64,000 nucleotides of DNA from Gammaproteobacteria bacterium (GTDB lineage Bacteria > Pseudomonadota > Gammaproteobacteria > Steroidobacterales > Steroidobacteraceae). The DNA is taken from positions 1 through 64,000 of the forward strand of contig VGUJ01000005.1 in NCBI GenBank assembly GCA_016874235.1. The letters run 5' to 3'. The notes beneath the pieces were generated by a model, which worked only from the letters and a program-made list of their open reading frames with translations, was not told the DNA's origin and did no database searches. The position numbers were made by a program, and so were the translations under genes. Below, piece by piece: positions 47,161-55,983 of this stretch. Within the stretch, counting starts at the first letter, position 1; every line of letters starts with the position of its first letter.

Positions 47161-48987
47161 ATGAGCGGGCGCAGCGGCGGGCTAATTCCCCAGAGTTTCA
47201 TTGACGACATTGTCGGTCGTACCGACATCGTCGAGCTCATCGGCGCACGCGTGCCGCTCAAGAAAGCCGGTAAAGAATTTCGCGCCTGCTGTCCCTTCCA
47301 CGATGAGAAAACCCCCTCGTTTTGGGTGAGCCCGGACAAGCAGTTCTATCACTGCTTCGGCTGTGGTGCGCACGGCACCGTATTGGGTTTTCTAATGAAT
47401 TACGACCGGCTCGGTTTCGTTGAGGCTGTCGAGGAATTGGCCTCGCGACTCGGCGCCGAGATCCCCCGCGAAGCGCGCCCCAACGACGATCGAAGTCGGG
47501 ATCAGGCAGACCTCGCAGGCCTCATGGCCGAGGTCGCCAAACATTGGGCTACCAAACTCCAATCCGATTCACGCGCCTCCAAGTATCTTTCGAATCGCGG
47601 ACTCAGCGCTGAGATCATTCAACGATTTAGTATCGGATATTCAGCCAATTCGTGGAATGAAGTCCTTGATCGTTTCTCTAAAGATACAAAAGGACGAGAG
47701 GCCTTACTTGCCTGCGGTCTCATCATCGAGCGTGACGGCGGCTCTGGCCGAGAAGGTGAGCGTTACTACGATCGATTCCGCGACCGCATCATGTTCCCCA
47801 TCCGAGATGCTCGCGGGCGCGTCATTGCCTTCGGTGGGCGAATCATCGATCAAGCCGAACCCAAGTATTTGAACTCGCCCGAGACGGTGCTTTTCCATAA
47901 GGGCCGCGAGCTCTACGGACTCTACGAGGTTCGTCAAACGCGAGCGCCTCTTCATCGCCTGATGGTGGTCGAGGGATACATGGATGTGGTCCGACTTCAT
48001 CAGGCCGGCATCCATTACGCCGTCGCCACCCTCGGCACGGCCACGACACCCGAGCACCTCAAGCGACTGTTCCGACTCGTTAGCGAGGTGGTGTTCGCGT
48101 TCGATGGCGATCGAGCGGGACGCGCCGCCGCCTGGCGTGCGCTCAATAACGCGCTGCCTGAGGTCCGCGAGGGACGGCAGCTAAAGTTCTTGTTCCTGCC
48201 AGACGGGCATGACCCCGACACCTTGGTGGGTGAGGAAGGTCGTGAGGCCTTTGAGTCGCGTCTCGACCAGGCCCTGCCTTTGTCCGAGTATCTCGTTCAG
48301 GAGCTCTCGTCTCAGGTCGATCTCGCCCATGCCGACGGTCGCGCGCGTTTCGCTGAATTGGCTCGTCCACTCGTTGCCAAGGTCCCGGAAGGCGTTTATC
48401 GAGAACTATTGGTGGAACGCCTCGCCGAGGCCATCCGATTACCCTCGGCTCGACTTCGTGAGTTGTGGGCGAGTGGCGGCGCGGGCAGCAGTGACACCGG
48501 CTTCACCGGTAACCGCCGCACGACCGACCGAGAAGCCTCAGGCTCGCGATCCTCGTCACGCAGCGCAGGCCGCGGAGGCCTGATGCGACAGACCGTTCTC
48601 ACGCTTGTCCATCACCCGAAGGTCGCCACGCGACTGACCGACTCTGATCTCGACATCCTCTCGAGCCTCGATGAGCCGGGCTCTGACATCCTTCGCGAGC
48701 TCGTGTCCGATCTTCGAGAAAACCCCTGCGCCAATACCGGCCAGCTTCTGGAAAGATGGCGCGATCGCCCCGAATCGGAACGCCTCTCTCGACTCGCGGT
48801 GGCTGAATCGCTGATGCCTACCGACGAGGCGGCATTACAGGAGATACGCAACGCACTAGCTCGGATGCGGGATGAGCAACGGCGGCGTCGATTGGATACC
48901 CTCCTGGAGCGCGAAAAATCGACCGGTTTGTCGCCCACCGAACGCTCGGAACTGCAGCACCTGATGACAGGTCGAAACGGCAGGTAA
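47161..48987 (+). CDS. dnaG: DNA primase
   Basis: Makes RNA primers at the replication fork. The 608-residue protein has the N-terminal zinc finger (CCPFHDEKTPSF then YHCFGCGAHG), the RNA polymerase core with its Toprim motifs (VVEGYMDVVRLHQAG, FAFDGDRAGRAA), and a C-terminal DnaB-binding region. A Ser/Arg-rich linker (about residues 440-480) separates the last two. The ATG at 47161 is used; an earlier frame runs through the yqeY end. Confidence 0.96.
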   Translation: MSGRSGGLIPQSFIDDIVGRTDIVELIGARVPLKKAGKEFRACCPFHDEKTPSFWVSPDKQFYHCFGCGAHGTVLGFLMNYDRLGFVEAVEELASRLGAEIPREARPNDDRSRDQADLAGLMAEVAKHWATKLQSDSRASKYLSNRGLSAEIIQRFSIGYSANSWNEVLDRFSKDTKGREALLACGLIIERDGGSGREGERYYDRFRDRIMFPIRDARGRVIAFGGRIIDQAEPKYLNSPETVLFHKGRELYGLYEVRQTRAPLHRLMVVEGYMDVVRLHQAGIHYAVATLGTATTPEHLKRLFRLVSEVVFAFDGDRAGRAAAWRALNNALPEVREGRQLKFLFLPDGHDPDTLVGEEGREAFESRLDQALPLSEYLVQELSSQVDLAHADGRARFAELARPLVAKVPEGVYRELLVERLAEAIRLPSARLRELWASGGAGSSDTGFTGNRRTTDREASGSRSSSRSAGRGGLMRQTVLTLVHHPKVATRLTDSDLDILSSLDEPGSDILRELVSDLRENPCANTGQLLERWRDRPESERLSRLAVAESLMPTDEAALQEIRNALARMRDEQRRRRLDTLLEREKSTGLSPTERSELQHLMTGRNGR

Positions 48988-49048
48988 GTCACCCCCGAAT
49001 TACCGCCTTTTCGAGCCCTGCAATCTGGCTAAAACCCCTTGTTTCCCG

Positions 49049-49054
49049 TATAGT
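49049..49054 (+). promoter_or_regulatory. Possible -10 element for rpoD
   Basis: TATAGT lies 47 bases before rpoD with no good -35 at the right distance. It is listed because rpoD in this operon often has an internal promoter. Weak. Confidence 0.3.
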
Positions 49055-49101
49055 TTCTGGTTCGCTTCCAAGGCCCGGGCCCCGACCCGGCAGGCATCCA
49101 A

Positions 49102-51432
49102 ATGAGCAAGAAACCCAAGGCTTTCCCTGGTAAGAAATCCGTGCGCCCGGCGGCTGCCAAACCGGCAGTGAAATCCGCGGCCAAAGCCGCTAAGCCGGCA
49201 CCGAAGGCGGCGAAGCCCGCTACGAAAGCGGCTTCGGCAGCGAAGGCCGCTCCCAAGTCTTCTACGAAAGTCACCGCCACGGCTTCGTCCCCAAAGCCTG
49301 CCGCGAAAGGCGCGCCGGCCGCAAATCCTGTCTCTTCGCCGAAGGGTGCTGCGCCTGCCAAAACGACTGCGCCCACAAAGGGCGTTGCGCTGGCCAAAGC
49401 CGCCGCTCCGGCCAAGGCTCCCGTCGGCAGCAAACCGACGCCCAATACGAAGAGCGCCGCGAAGCCGGCTGCTCCGACACCGGAGCTGAAAGTCGCAGAG
49501 GGCAAACCGAAGGGCTCTTCAAAAGCGTCCAAAGCTGCCTCAAACGAAGGTAGCAAGATTCTCGCGCTGCCCGAGCGTCGCCCGCTCGCGTTGCCCGAAG
49601 AGCGCCAGTCGCAGCTCAAACAACTTATCGCGCTCGGTAAGGAGCAGAGCTATCTCACCTACGCCCAGGTGAACGACTACCTCCCCTCCGAAATCGTTGA
49701 TCCCGAGCAGATCGAGGAGATCGTCAACACGATCAACGACATGGGCATCCCGGTCTATGAAAAGGCGCCCGAGAGTGAATCTTTGCTCGCGCCAGAGACC
49801 ACCGCGCCCTCAGACGAAGAGGCCATCGAAGAAGCGGCGGCCGCGCTTGCGGCGCTCGATGCGGAGCTCGGCCGCACCACCGACCCAGTTCGCATGTACA
49901 TGCGCGAGATGGGTACCGTCGAACTGCTAACCCGAGAAGGCGAAATCAGCATCGCCAAGCGCATCGAAGAAGGTCTGAACTCCGTACGCGGACAGCTCGC
50001 AACGTATCCGCCCACCTTCGACTTCCTCTTCAAGGTTTACGAAAACGTGAAGGGCGGCACGGGCCGTCTTGCAGACATCCTCGTGGGCTTCATCGATCCC
50101 AATGCGCCTGATGTCATCGCGCAACCGCAAAATCCGACCAAGGTCGATGCCTCGGCACCCGCCGAAGAAGAAACGGAAGCCGAGGATGGGGACGACAGCG
50201 AAGAAGCTGTCGATACCGGGCCCGATCCGGTTGAGACCGCAAATCGCTTCGCTTCGATGATCAAGCTGCATACGCAGATGCTCAATTCGATGGCCAAGGT
50301 TGGCGTCGAAGACCCGAAGACGCAAAAAATCCGCAAGAAGCTTGCGGGCGAGTTCATGGAACTCAAGCTGTCGCCGCGTATGTTTGAAGCGCTCATCGAC
50401 AATTTGCGCTCCCACATCAACGAAATCCGGCAGCTCGAAAAAGAAATCATGGTTATCGCCGTCCGCGATGCCGGGATGCCGCGTAAGGAATTCATTGCGA
50501 CTTTCCCTCGAAACGAGACTAACGATCGTTGGGCGGCTAAGCACGTCAAAGCCGGCAAGAAGTGGTCGGTGCCACTCGGACGCTTTGCCGACGACATCCG
50601 TGCCAAGCAAGCTGTGCTGCGCGAAATCGAAAAGATTCGCCACCTTTCGATTATCGAAATCAAGGAAATCAACCGCGAAGTCTCGATCGGCGAAGCCAAG
50701 GCTCGTCGGGCCAAGAAAGAGATGATCGAGGCCAATCTCCGACTCGTGATCTCCATCGCAAAGAAATATACGAATCGCGGACTTCAGTTCCTCGATCTCA
50801 TTCAGGAAGGCAATATCGGCCTCATGAAGGCGGTAGACAAATTCGAATACCGTCGTGGGTACAAGTTCTCAACTTATGCGACTTGGTGGATACGTCAGGC
50901 CATCACGCGCTCGATCGCCGACCAGGCACGAACCATCCGCATTCCGGTTCACATGATCGAGACCATCAACAAGCTCAACCGGATTTCGCGGCAAATGCTC
51001 CAAGAGATGGGTCGCGAGCCCACGCCCGAGGAACTCGCCGTGCGCATGGAGATGCCTGAGGATAAGGTTCGCAAGGTGCTCAAGATCGCCAAAGAGCCGA
51101 TCTCCATGGAGACGCCGATTGGCGACGATGAAGATTCACATCTTGGCGACTTTATTGAAGATACCTCGGTTGCTTCACCCATCGATCAGGCGACGGCCGA
51201 GTCCTTGCGCGAGACCACTCATGCCGTGCTCTCGCAACTCACTCCTCGCGAGGCCAAGGTGCTGCGCATGCGCTTCGGAATTGACCTCAATACCGACCAT
51301 ACACTTGAAGAGGTCGGCAAGCAGTTCGATGTCACACGTGAGCGCATTCGCCAGATCGAGGCTAAGGCGCTTCGCAAGCTACGACACCCCAGTCGGTCAG
51401 AGCAGCTGCGGAGCTTCTTGATCGAGGACTGA
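49102..51432 (+). CDS. rpoD: Primary sigma factor RpoD with Ala/Lys/Pro-rich N-terminal extension
   Basis: Housekeeping sigma-70. From about residue 168 the protein is standard: region 1.1 ([25 protein letters not shown]), region 1.2 ([18 protein letters not shown]), the non-conserved region with an acidic stretch, region 2 ([26 protein letters not shown]), region 3 and region 4.2 ([19 protein letters not shown]). The 776-residue length exceeds E. coli (613) almost exactly by the N-terminal extension, residues 1 to about 165, a low-complexity series of PAKA/AKPA-like units resembling histone H1-like or AlgP tails. AGG precedes the ATG by 8 bases. Confidence 0.96.
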   Translation: MSKKPKAFPGKKSVRPAAAKPAVKSAAKAAKPAPKAAKPATKAASAAKAAPKSSTKVTATASSPKPAAKGAPAANPVSSPKGAAPAKTTAPTKGVALAKAAAPAKAPVGSKPTPNTKSAAKPAAPTPELKVAEGKPKGSSKASKAASNEGSKILALPERRPLALPEERQSQLKQLIALGKEQSYLTYAQVNDYLPSEIVDPEQIEEIVNTINDMGIPVYEKAPESESLLAPETTAPSDEEAIEEAAAALAALDAELGRTTDPVRMYMREMGTVELLTREGEISIAKRIEEGLNSVRGQLATYPPTFDFLFKVYENVKGGTGRLADILVGFIDPNAPDVIAQPQNPTKVDASAPAEEETEAEDGDDSEEAVDTGPDPVETANRFASMIKLHTQMLNSMAKVGVEDPKTQKIRKKLAGEFMELKLSPRMFEALIDNLRSHINEIRQLEKEIMVIAVRDAGMPRKEFIATFPRNETNDRWAAKHVKAGKKWSVPLGRFADDIRAKQAVLREIEKIRHLSIIEIKEINREVSIGEAKARRAKKEMIEANLRLVISIAKKYTNRGLQFLDLIQEGNIGLMKAVDKFEYRRGYKFSTYATWWIRQAITRSIADQARTIRIPVHMIETINKLNRISRQMLQEMGREPTPEELAVRMEMPEDKVRKVLKIAKEPISMETPIGDDEDSHLGDFIEDTSVASPIDQATAESLRETTHAVLSQLTPREAKVLRMRFGIDLNTDHTLEEVGKQFDVTRERIRQIEAKALRKLRHPSRSEQLRSFLIED

Positions 51433-51507
51433 GCTCCCGCGTACTTTGGTCAACGACGCTTTTCGATAGAATACAAACATCAATAAATTCGTGAAGAGGA
51501 TCGCCAC

Positions 51508-52548
51508 ATGGCTCTGATCTCGATGCGACAGTTGCTCGACCACGCCGCCGAACACGGTTATGGCGTCCCGGCTTTCAACGTCAACAACCTCGAGCAGGTT
51601 CAGGCCATCATGCAGGCTGCCGACAAAACCGACAGTCCGGTGATCATGCAAGCATCGGCCGGGGCCCGGAAGTACGCGGGTGAGCCGTTTCTCCGGCATC
51701 TCATCGAAGCGGCCGTTGAGAGCTATCCCCACATTCCGATCGTGATGCACCAGGACCACGGGGCCAGCCCTTCCGTCTGTGTGCAATCCATTCGCTCGGG
51801 CTTTTCGAGCGTCATGATGGACGGTTCGCTCAAGGAAGATGGCAAAACCCCGGCCCCGTACGACTACAACATCGATGTCACGCGTCATGTCGTGCGTATT
51901 GCGCACGCCGTAGGGGTCTCAGTCGAAGGTGAGCTCGGCTGCCTCGGCTCTCTCGAGTCTGGGCAGGCCGGCGAGGAAGACGGGCATGGCGCAGAGGGGC
52001 AACTCTCCCATGACCAACTCCTGACCGACCCCGATCAGGCTGCAGACTTTGTCGCAAAAACCGGCGTTGACGCGTTGGCCATTGCCATTGGTACCTCGCA
52101 CGGCGCCTACAAGTTTTCACGTAAACCGACGGGCGACATTCTGGCTATTCAGCGCATCCGCGAAATCAACGCCAAAATCCCGAACACTCATCTCGTGATG
52201 CATGGGTCATCATCCGTGCCGCAAGAGTGGCTACAAATCATCCGAGAGAACGGCGGAAAACTCCGAGAGACTTACGGCGTGCCCGTCGAGGAAATTCTCG
52301 AAGGCATCAAACACGGCGTTCGAAAAATCAATATCGATACAGATATCCGCTTGGCAATGACCGGCGCGATTCGACGCGCGATGAATAAAGACCCTGCCGA
52401 GTTCGATCCGCGCAAGTACATGAAAGAAGCCATGCTCGCCGCCCGAGAAATCTGTGTTGCGCGATACGAGGCTTTCGGATGCGCTGGAAAAGCTTCAAAA
52501 ATCAAGATTGTGCCGCTCGAGGATATGGCCAAGCGTTACGCAGCCTAG
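51508..52548 (+). CDS. fba: Class II fructose-bisphosphate aldolase
   Basis: Zinc enzyme of glycolysis and gluconeogenesis. Metal and substrate residues are visible in [21 protein letters not shown] and [10 protein letters not shown]. The 346-residue length and these motifs fit the CbbA-like (Calvin cycle subtype) branch common in proteobacteria; no Calvin cycle gene is nearby. A possible -10 TAGAAT (51467-51472) lies in the gap after rpoD. GAAGAGGA precedes the ATG. Confidence 0.95.
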   Translation: MALISMRQLLDHAAEHGYGVPAFNVNNLEQVQAIMQAADKTDSPVIMQASAGARKYAGEPFLRHLIEAAVESYPHIPIVMHQDHGASPSVCVQSIRSGFSSVMMDGSLKEDGKTPAPYDYNIDVTRHVVRIAHAVGVSVEGELGCLGSLESGQAGEEDGHGAEGQLSHDQLLTDPDQAADFVAKTGVDALAIAIGTSHGAYKFSRKPTGDILAIQRIREINAKIPNTHLVMHGSSSVPQEWLQIIRENGGKLRETYGVPVEEILEGIKHGVRKINIDTDIRLAMTGAIRRAMNKDPAEFDPRKYMKEAMLAAREICVARYEAFGCAGKASKIKIVPLEDMAKRYAA

Positions 52549-52574
52549 CCAACTCAAGAGTTTTCTCTCCCGAC

Positions 52575-52600
52575 AAACGCCGGCCTTAGGGCCGGCGTTT
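52575..52600. terminator. Bidirectional terminator between fba and the alarmone hydrolase gene
   Basis: A perfect 11-pair stem AAACGCCGGCC/GGCCGGCGTTT with loop TTAG. The A/T-rich ends of the stem give a short T tract on each strand. The stop codon of the convergent HD-domain gene lies in the loop. Confidence 0.8.
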
Positions 52601-53143
52601 CCATATCTGGTCGAAGCGTTGCTCGAGCTCGGGATTAACGCCTCGGATCTGATTCACCACTTCTTTCGACCAATCAAAGTACGCTCGCTGACGCTCAACA
52701 GGCCAGCCATTGGGCGGGCTCGACACCATACTTAGCAGATTACAAATTTTATCTGCGAGCTTCACTTGTTTTGCTTCAGCCGAAGCGAGGCGTGCTCTTG
52801 AGATTTGAAGTTTTTTTCGTGCGCGCCAGTTGAGGGTGGGTTCATCAGTGACCTCCATGACAATCGAAGCCACCTGCTCTCCAAACTCCCCTTGAAGCTC
52901 CTGTAACGTCGTTTGAGTATCTTCTAGTGTGTCGTGTAGTAGCGCAGCTGCCAGAATGACCGGATCAGCAACCCCACCCTCGAACCAAAGCACATGTGCG
53001 AGATCGAGAGGATAGTTGATGTAAGGCACTGCGCCACGTCCCTTGCGCCGTTGATCACGGTGCTTCCATGCAGCAAATCGCGCGGCACGAAGCACGAGTC
53101 CCATATCGGCGTCATGATTGTCGGCACTACCAGTCGATGACAT
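52586..53143 (-). CDS. Single-domain HD hydrolase, small alarmone hydrolase (MESH1-like)
   Basis: HD-superfamily protein resembling the hydrolase half of RelA/SpoT alone. The motif HDTLEDT in ALLHDTLEDTQTTLQEL and the preceding RRKGRGAVPYINYPLDLAHVL are the HD and substrate-loop signatures of alarmone hydrolases; no synthetase or TGS/ACT domain follows. The start is uncertain: ATG at 53143 (185 residues) has AGGAA 10 bases upstream, while ATGs at 53167 and 53182 would extend it into the rraA promoter. Predicted to degrade (p)ppGpp; NADPH phosphatase activity, known for metazoan MESH1, is an alternative. Confidence 0.8.
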   Translation of the reverse strand: MSSTGSADNHDADMGLVLRAARFAAWKHRDQRRKGRGAVPYINYPLDLAHVLWFEGGVADPVILAAALLHDTLEDTQTTLQELQGEFGEQVASIVMEVTDEPTLNWRARKKLQISRARLASAEAKQVKLADKICNLLSMVSSPPNGWPVERQRAYFDWSKEVVNQIRGVNPELEQRFDQIWKRRP

Positions 53144-53207
53144 CTGAAGATGGTTCCTATCGGGCATAATGCCAGGAGTCAATGCTCATAAACTCACGGT
53201 AACAAGT

Positions 53208-53687
53208 ATGCCCCGAAGCATTTGTGATCTCGCGGACGACCACGCCAGCCAGATCCGAGTCTTGCAGCCTCTATTCCGAGACTTTGGAACGATCACCAAG
53301 TTTCATGGGCAGGTCACCACAATCCGCTGTCGAGAGGACAACGCTCTCCTAAAAGCCACCCTGAGTACTCCGGGCGGTGGTCGAGTCATGATCGTGGATG
53401 GCGGCGGTTCACTTGAGCGCGCGCTTTTTGGAGACGTCCTCGGTTCCATCCTCATCAAAAATGGCTGGGCTGGAGTTCTGATCAACGGGGCCGTCAGAGA
53501 CGTCGAGTTCCTCAAGACCATGCCCTTGGCAGTTCGCGCGCTCGCAGTATGTCCTATGGCTCCTCGCAAAGAGGGTACGGGCGAACGAGATGTCATGGTG
53601 TCATTCGCCGGCGTCACGATCTCCCCCGGTGACTGGCTCTACGCGGATGAAAACGGCGTGATTTTAAGTGTGGCGCCTATCGATTAA
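53208..53687 (+). CDS. rraA: RraA family protein, regulator of RNase E activity
   Basis: Trimeric ring protein that in E. coli binds RNase E; related proteins are oxaloacetate or HMG aldolases. Typical stretches: ICDLADDHA, GGGRVMIVDGGGSLERALFGDVLG and GWAGVLINGAVRDVEFL. The Arg-Asp pair after NGAV is present. The ATG at 53208 gives 159 residues, close to E. coli RraA (161). Its stop is 8 bases from the convergent nitroreductase stop. Confidence 0.9.
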   Translation: MPRSICDLADDHASQIRVLQPLFRDFGTITKFHGQVTTIRCREDNALLKATLSTPGGGRVMIVDGGGSLERALFGDVLGSILIKNGWAGVLINGAVRDVEFLKTMPLAVRALAVCPMAPRKEGTGERDVMVSFAGVTISPGDWLYADENGVILSVAPID

Positions 53688-53695
53688 CTGATGCG

Positions 53696-54277
53696 CTAGA
53701 GCCATCGGGTTCGACTCTCAATGTCCGCCGTGCGCAAAGGCCCTTTCGTTACAGGCGTTCCCAAGTGGATGAACCCAATGATGCATTCGTTCGGGGCGAG
53801 CCCAAGAGTTTTTTTAACAGACGAGTTATAAGCATGGGAGCCCGTTTTCCAAGCTACCCCTAAACCTAGAGACTCCGCCGCAATCCACAGATTTTGGATA
53901 GCCGCACCCACCGCAACCCACTGCTCAATCTCCGGAACTTTAGGGTGTGCCTGGGACACCGCAGACACCACCACCAAAGTGGGCGACCTCATGGCCTTTG
54001 AGGCCTCTCGGTCAAGTAGCTCACGGTCCGCATCTGGTGATTTCTCGCGTAGCGCCGCAGCCATGGCGTCCCCCAGAAGCGTGCGGCTGTCTCCTTCCAG
54101 CACCGTAAACCGCCAAGGAGCGAGAAGCCCGTGATCCGGCGCACGAACCGCCGCGGTGAGCAGGAGCTCCAACTGAGCTCGAGTGACCGGCGTATCAGCA
54201 AACTTCTTGGTCGAGCTACGGCTGAGAATTTTCTCAATCGCCGGATGCAATCCACTTTGCGACGACCCTGAACTCAT
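53696..54277 (-). CDS. Nitroreductase family protein, YdjA-like
   Basis: Small FMN-dependent NAD(P)H oxidoreductase, about 193 residues. Family stretches are RSSTKKFADTPVTRAQLELLLTAAVRAPDHGLLAPWRF near its start and AVGAAIQNLWIAAESLGLG. The SSTKKF-like start and DHGLLAPWRF favour YdjA. Physiological substrate unknown. I chose the ATG at 54277 because GGAGG lies 8 bases upstream; two other starts lie upstream within or beside a hairpin that covers this ribosome site. Confidence 0.88.
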   Translation of the reverse strand: MSSGSSQSGLHPAIEKILSRSSTKKFADTPVTRAQLELLLTAAVRAPDHGLLAPWRFTVLEGDSRTLLGDAMAAALREKSPDADRELLDREASKAMRSPTLVVVSAVSQAHPKVPEIEQWVAVGAAIQNLWIAAESLGLGVAWKTGSHAYNSSVKKTLGLAPNECIIGFIHLGTPVTKGPLRTADIESRTRWL

Positions 54278-54282
54278 CAACA

Positions 54283-54316
54283 TATCCTCCACCCGCCGTT
54301 AAACGGGTGGAGGATA
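54283..54316 (-). promoter_or_regulatory. Hairpin covering the nitroreductase ribosome site
   Basis: TATCCTCCACCCG (54283-54295) pairs perfectly with CGGGTGGAGGATA (54304-54316): 13 pairs with an 8-base loop. In the minus-strand transcript the 3' arm carries the GGAGG of the nitroreductase gene, so the helix would block translation initiation. No T-run follows on either strand, so it is not a terminator. The remaining 158 bases up to the phosphatase stop (54317-54474) hold a smaller 7-pair repeat, TTACCGA and TCGGTAA, but no gene. Confidence 0.6.
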
Positions 54317-54474
54317 GCCTACTAGACATTACTTCGGCCTGATCGGCGGAAGAATCGGCGGGATCGCTGGGGGATGTCACGGGAGAATTAGTAACCGTCT
54401 TCGCGAATTACCGAAAGAGTTACATCGGTAATCCGCCCCGTCACCCCTAAGAAAATGTTCTATTTTGGGAGTTT

Positions 54475-54915
54475 CTAGCCTTGATCCTTCGAGAGAAGCG
54501 CTCGAACGCCCTCCTCTATCTGGGTCATCATCAAAGAAAATCCATCGCTCTCCCCATAGTACGGATCGGGTACTTCCCGGTCACCCAAGAAAAGGCGAAC
54601 GGGTGTCTTGTTACCGGCTGGCCTCCTGGTTTCAAGCTGCGCCGCGTTATCGCGATCCATAGCAAGGATGATGTCGTGTGAAAGGTAATCGTCGTCAGTG
54701 ATTTCGCGACATCGAAACGCCGTTAGGTCGTATCCACGGGCCGTGCAGGCCTCAATAGATCTCGGATCTGCGGAATCCCCCACATGCTTGTCCTTGAGTC
54801 CCGCAGAACTGAACTGCCAGCCCGACGCCCCGCGACGAGCAGATATCGTTCGCGCAACGATCTCAGCAGCGGGCGAACGGCAATAGTTTCCTGCATCGAC
54901 GAACAACACTTTCAC
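54475..54915 (-). CDS. Low-molecular-weight tyrosine phosphatase homologue lacking the catalytic Cys
   Basis: A 146-residue LMW-PTP-fold protein. The phosphate loop is normally CxxxxCRS; here it reads VDAGNYCRSPAAE, so the nucleophile position (residue 7) is Asp, while Cys12, Arg13, Ser14 and the general-acid loop VPDPYYG (Asp117) are kept. The DNA reads GTC GAT GCA at this point, a clear Asp codon. The protein may be a pseudoenzyme, a phosphate-binding regulator, or an Asp-based hydrolase. GTG at 54915 follows AGGAG by 7 bases. It is 14 bases after dctP and likely ends that operon. Confidence 0.85.
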   Translation of the reverse strand: MKVLFVDAGNYCRSPAAEIVARTISARRGASGWQFSSAGLKDKHVGDSADPRSIEACTARGYDLTAFRCREITDDDYLSHDIILAMDRDNAAQLETRRPAGNKTPVRLFLGDREVPDPYYGESDGFSLMMTQIEEGVRALLSKDQG

Positions 54916-54929
54916 GTACAGACTCCTAC

Positions 54930-55976
54930 TCAGGAGGTCGACTTCAGCAATCCTGACTCACATTGGCGGACAGCGGCATCGACTCGCTCAAGCCAGTCGC
55001 CAGGATATTTGTTTCGATACCAATCACGTAACGGCGCTGTCGCCGCCTTGAACTCGGCGCGCTGCGCGTCGGTAACATAATCGATAGTACCTCCGCCGGC
55101 GATAAACTTTTCGATCGCGGGGCGCTCGCGATCCTTAGCTGCTTTTCGAGTTGCTGCCGCGAGCTCACCATATGCGATCGTTACGGCCGCCTGAATATCG
55201 GGCGGTAGTCGCTCCCAAGCTTTTTCCGAGTACCACCAAATCGCCGACATGTAACTATGACGATCGACGAAAACATGCTTGATGTGATCGTCAAACTTCA
55301 TGCCCATCACATCTTGAATGCTGTTTTTGGTGCCGGCGAGCATCCCCGCACCGAGCGCTGAATAAATTTCGGAGAACGGCAAGGCCATGGGACTGCCGCC
55401 GAGCTCTCTGACCATTTCCTGCTCAAGCGCGGACGGTAAGGTTCGAATGCGCAGCCCGTCGAGATCGGTAACCGACTTAATGCGACTTTCGGTCATCGCA
55501 AAGCTCCGCCAGCCACCGGTGTTTCCTACCGCCATCAGACGTAAACCCAGGCCATCTTTCAGCATGGCCTCGCCCATCGCCTTGGGTACGGGGCCATCCA
55601 TGACGCATTCCGCGATGTCGTCATTGGCAAAGAGATAAGGAAGATCGAGGACTTGCGCAGGACCGTAAAGCCCTGCGAGACCTCCGATCGTCGTCTGGTG
55701 AACCTCGAGGATTCCGCTTTGAAGTGCCTCCATGCACTCACGCTCGTTTCCACAAAACTGACCCGACGGATAAATCTGCACTTCGACTCGATCGCCAAGT
55801 TGTCGCTTGAGTGACTCGCGAAATGCGACTGCACCAATGTAGTCCTCGTCATCTTGGGATGCGAGGAACGCCACACGAATGGTGAACTCCGCTTGCTCGG
55901 CTCTAGAACTGAGGATGCCGATCACACATCCGATCGTGATTAGCACCAGCAACATATTTCGCAGTCTCGAAGTCAT
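54930..55976 (-). CDS. TRAP transporter substrate-binding protein (DctP family)
   Basis: Periplasmic solute receptor of 348 residues with an N-terminal signal segment (MLLVLITIGCVIGILSS). The body has the two-lobe DctP pattern, including YPSGQFCGNERECMEALQSGILEV, LDLPYLFAND and the substrate-binding Arg in DLDGLRIRTLPSA. This Arg usually binds a carboxylate or sulfonate, so the ligand is probably acidic. It follows dctM by 7 bases. The four cysteines are unusual for a small DctP. Ligand not assignable. Confidence 0.92.
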   Translation of the reverse strand: MTSRLRNMLLVLITIGCVIGILSSRAEQAEFTIRVAFLASQDDEDYIGAVAFRESLKRQLGDRVEVQIYPSGQFCGNERECMEALQSGILEVHQTTIGGLAGLYGPAQVLDLPYLFANDDIAECVMDGPVPKAMGEAMLKDGLGLRLMAVGNTGGWRSFAMTESRIKSVTDLDGLRIRTLPSALEQEMVRELGGSPMALPFSEIYSALGAGMLAGTKNSIQDVMGMKFDDHIKHVFVDRHSYMSAIWWYSEKAWERLPPDIQAAVTIAYGELAAATRKAAKDRERPAIEKFIAGGGTIDYVTDAQRAEFKAATAPLRDWYRNKYPGDWLERVDAAVRQCESGLLKSTS

Positions 55977-55983
55977 GACGGGC

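Noticed and set aside
49102-49605. Separate histone-like gene upstream of rpoD
   Set aside because: The basic tract is in frame with sigma region 1.1 without a stop, so it is one protein unless a later start is used.
54283-54316. Intrinsic terminator after the phosphatase gene
   Set aside because: The stem is strong but neither strand has a T-run after it, and one arm contains the ribosome site of the next gene.
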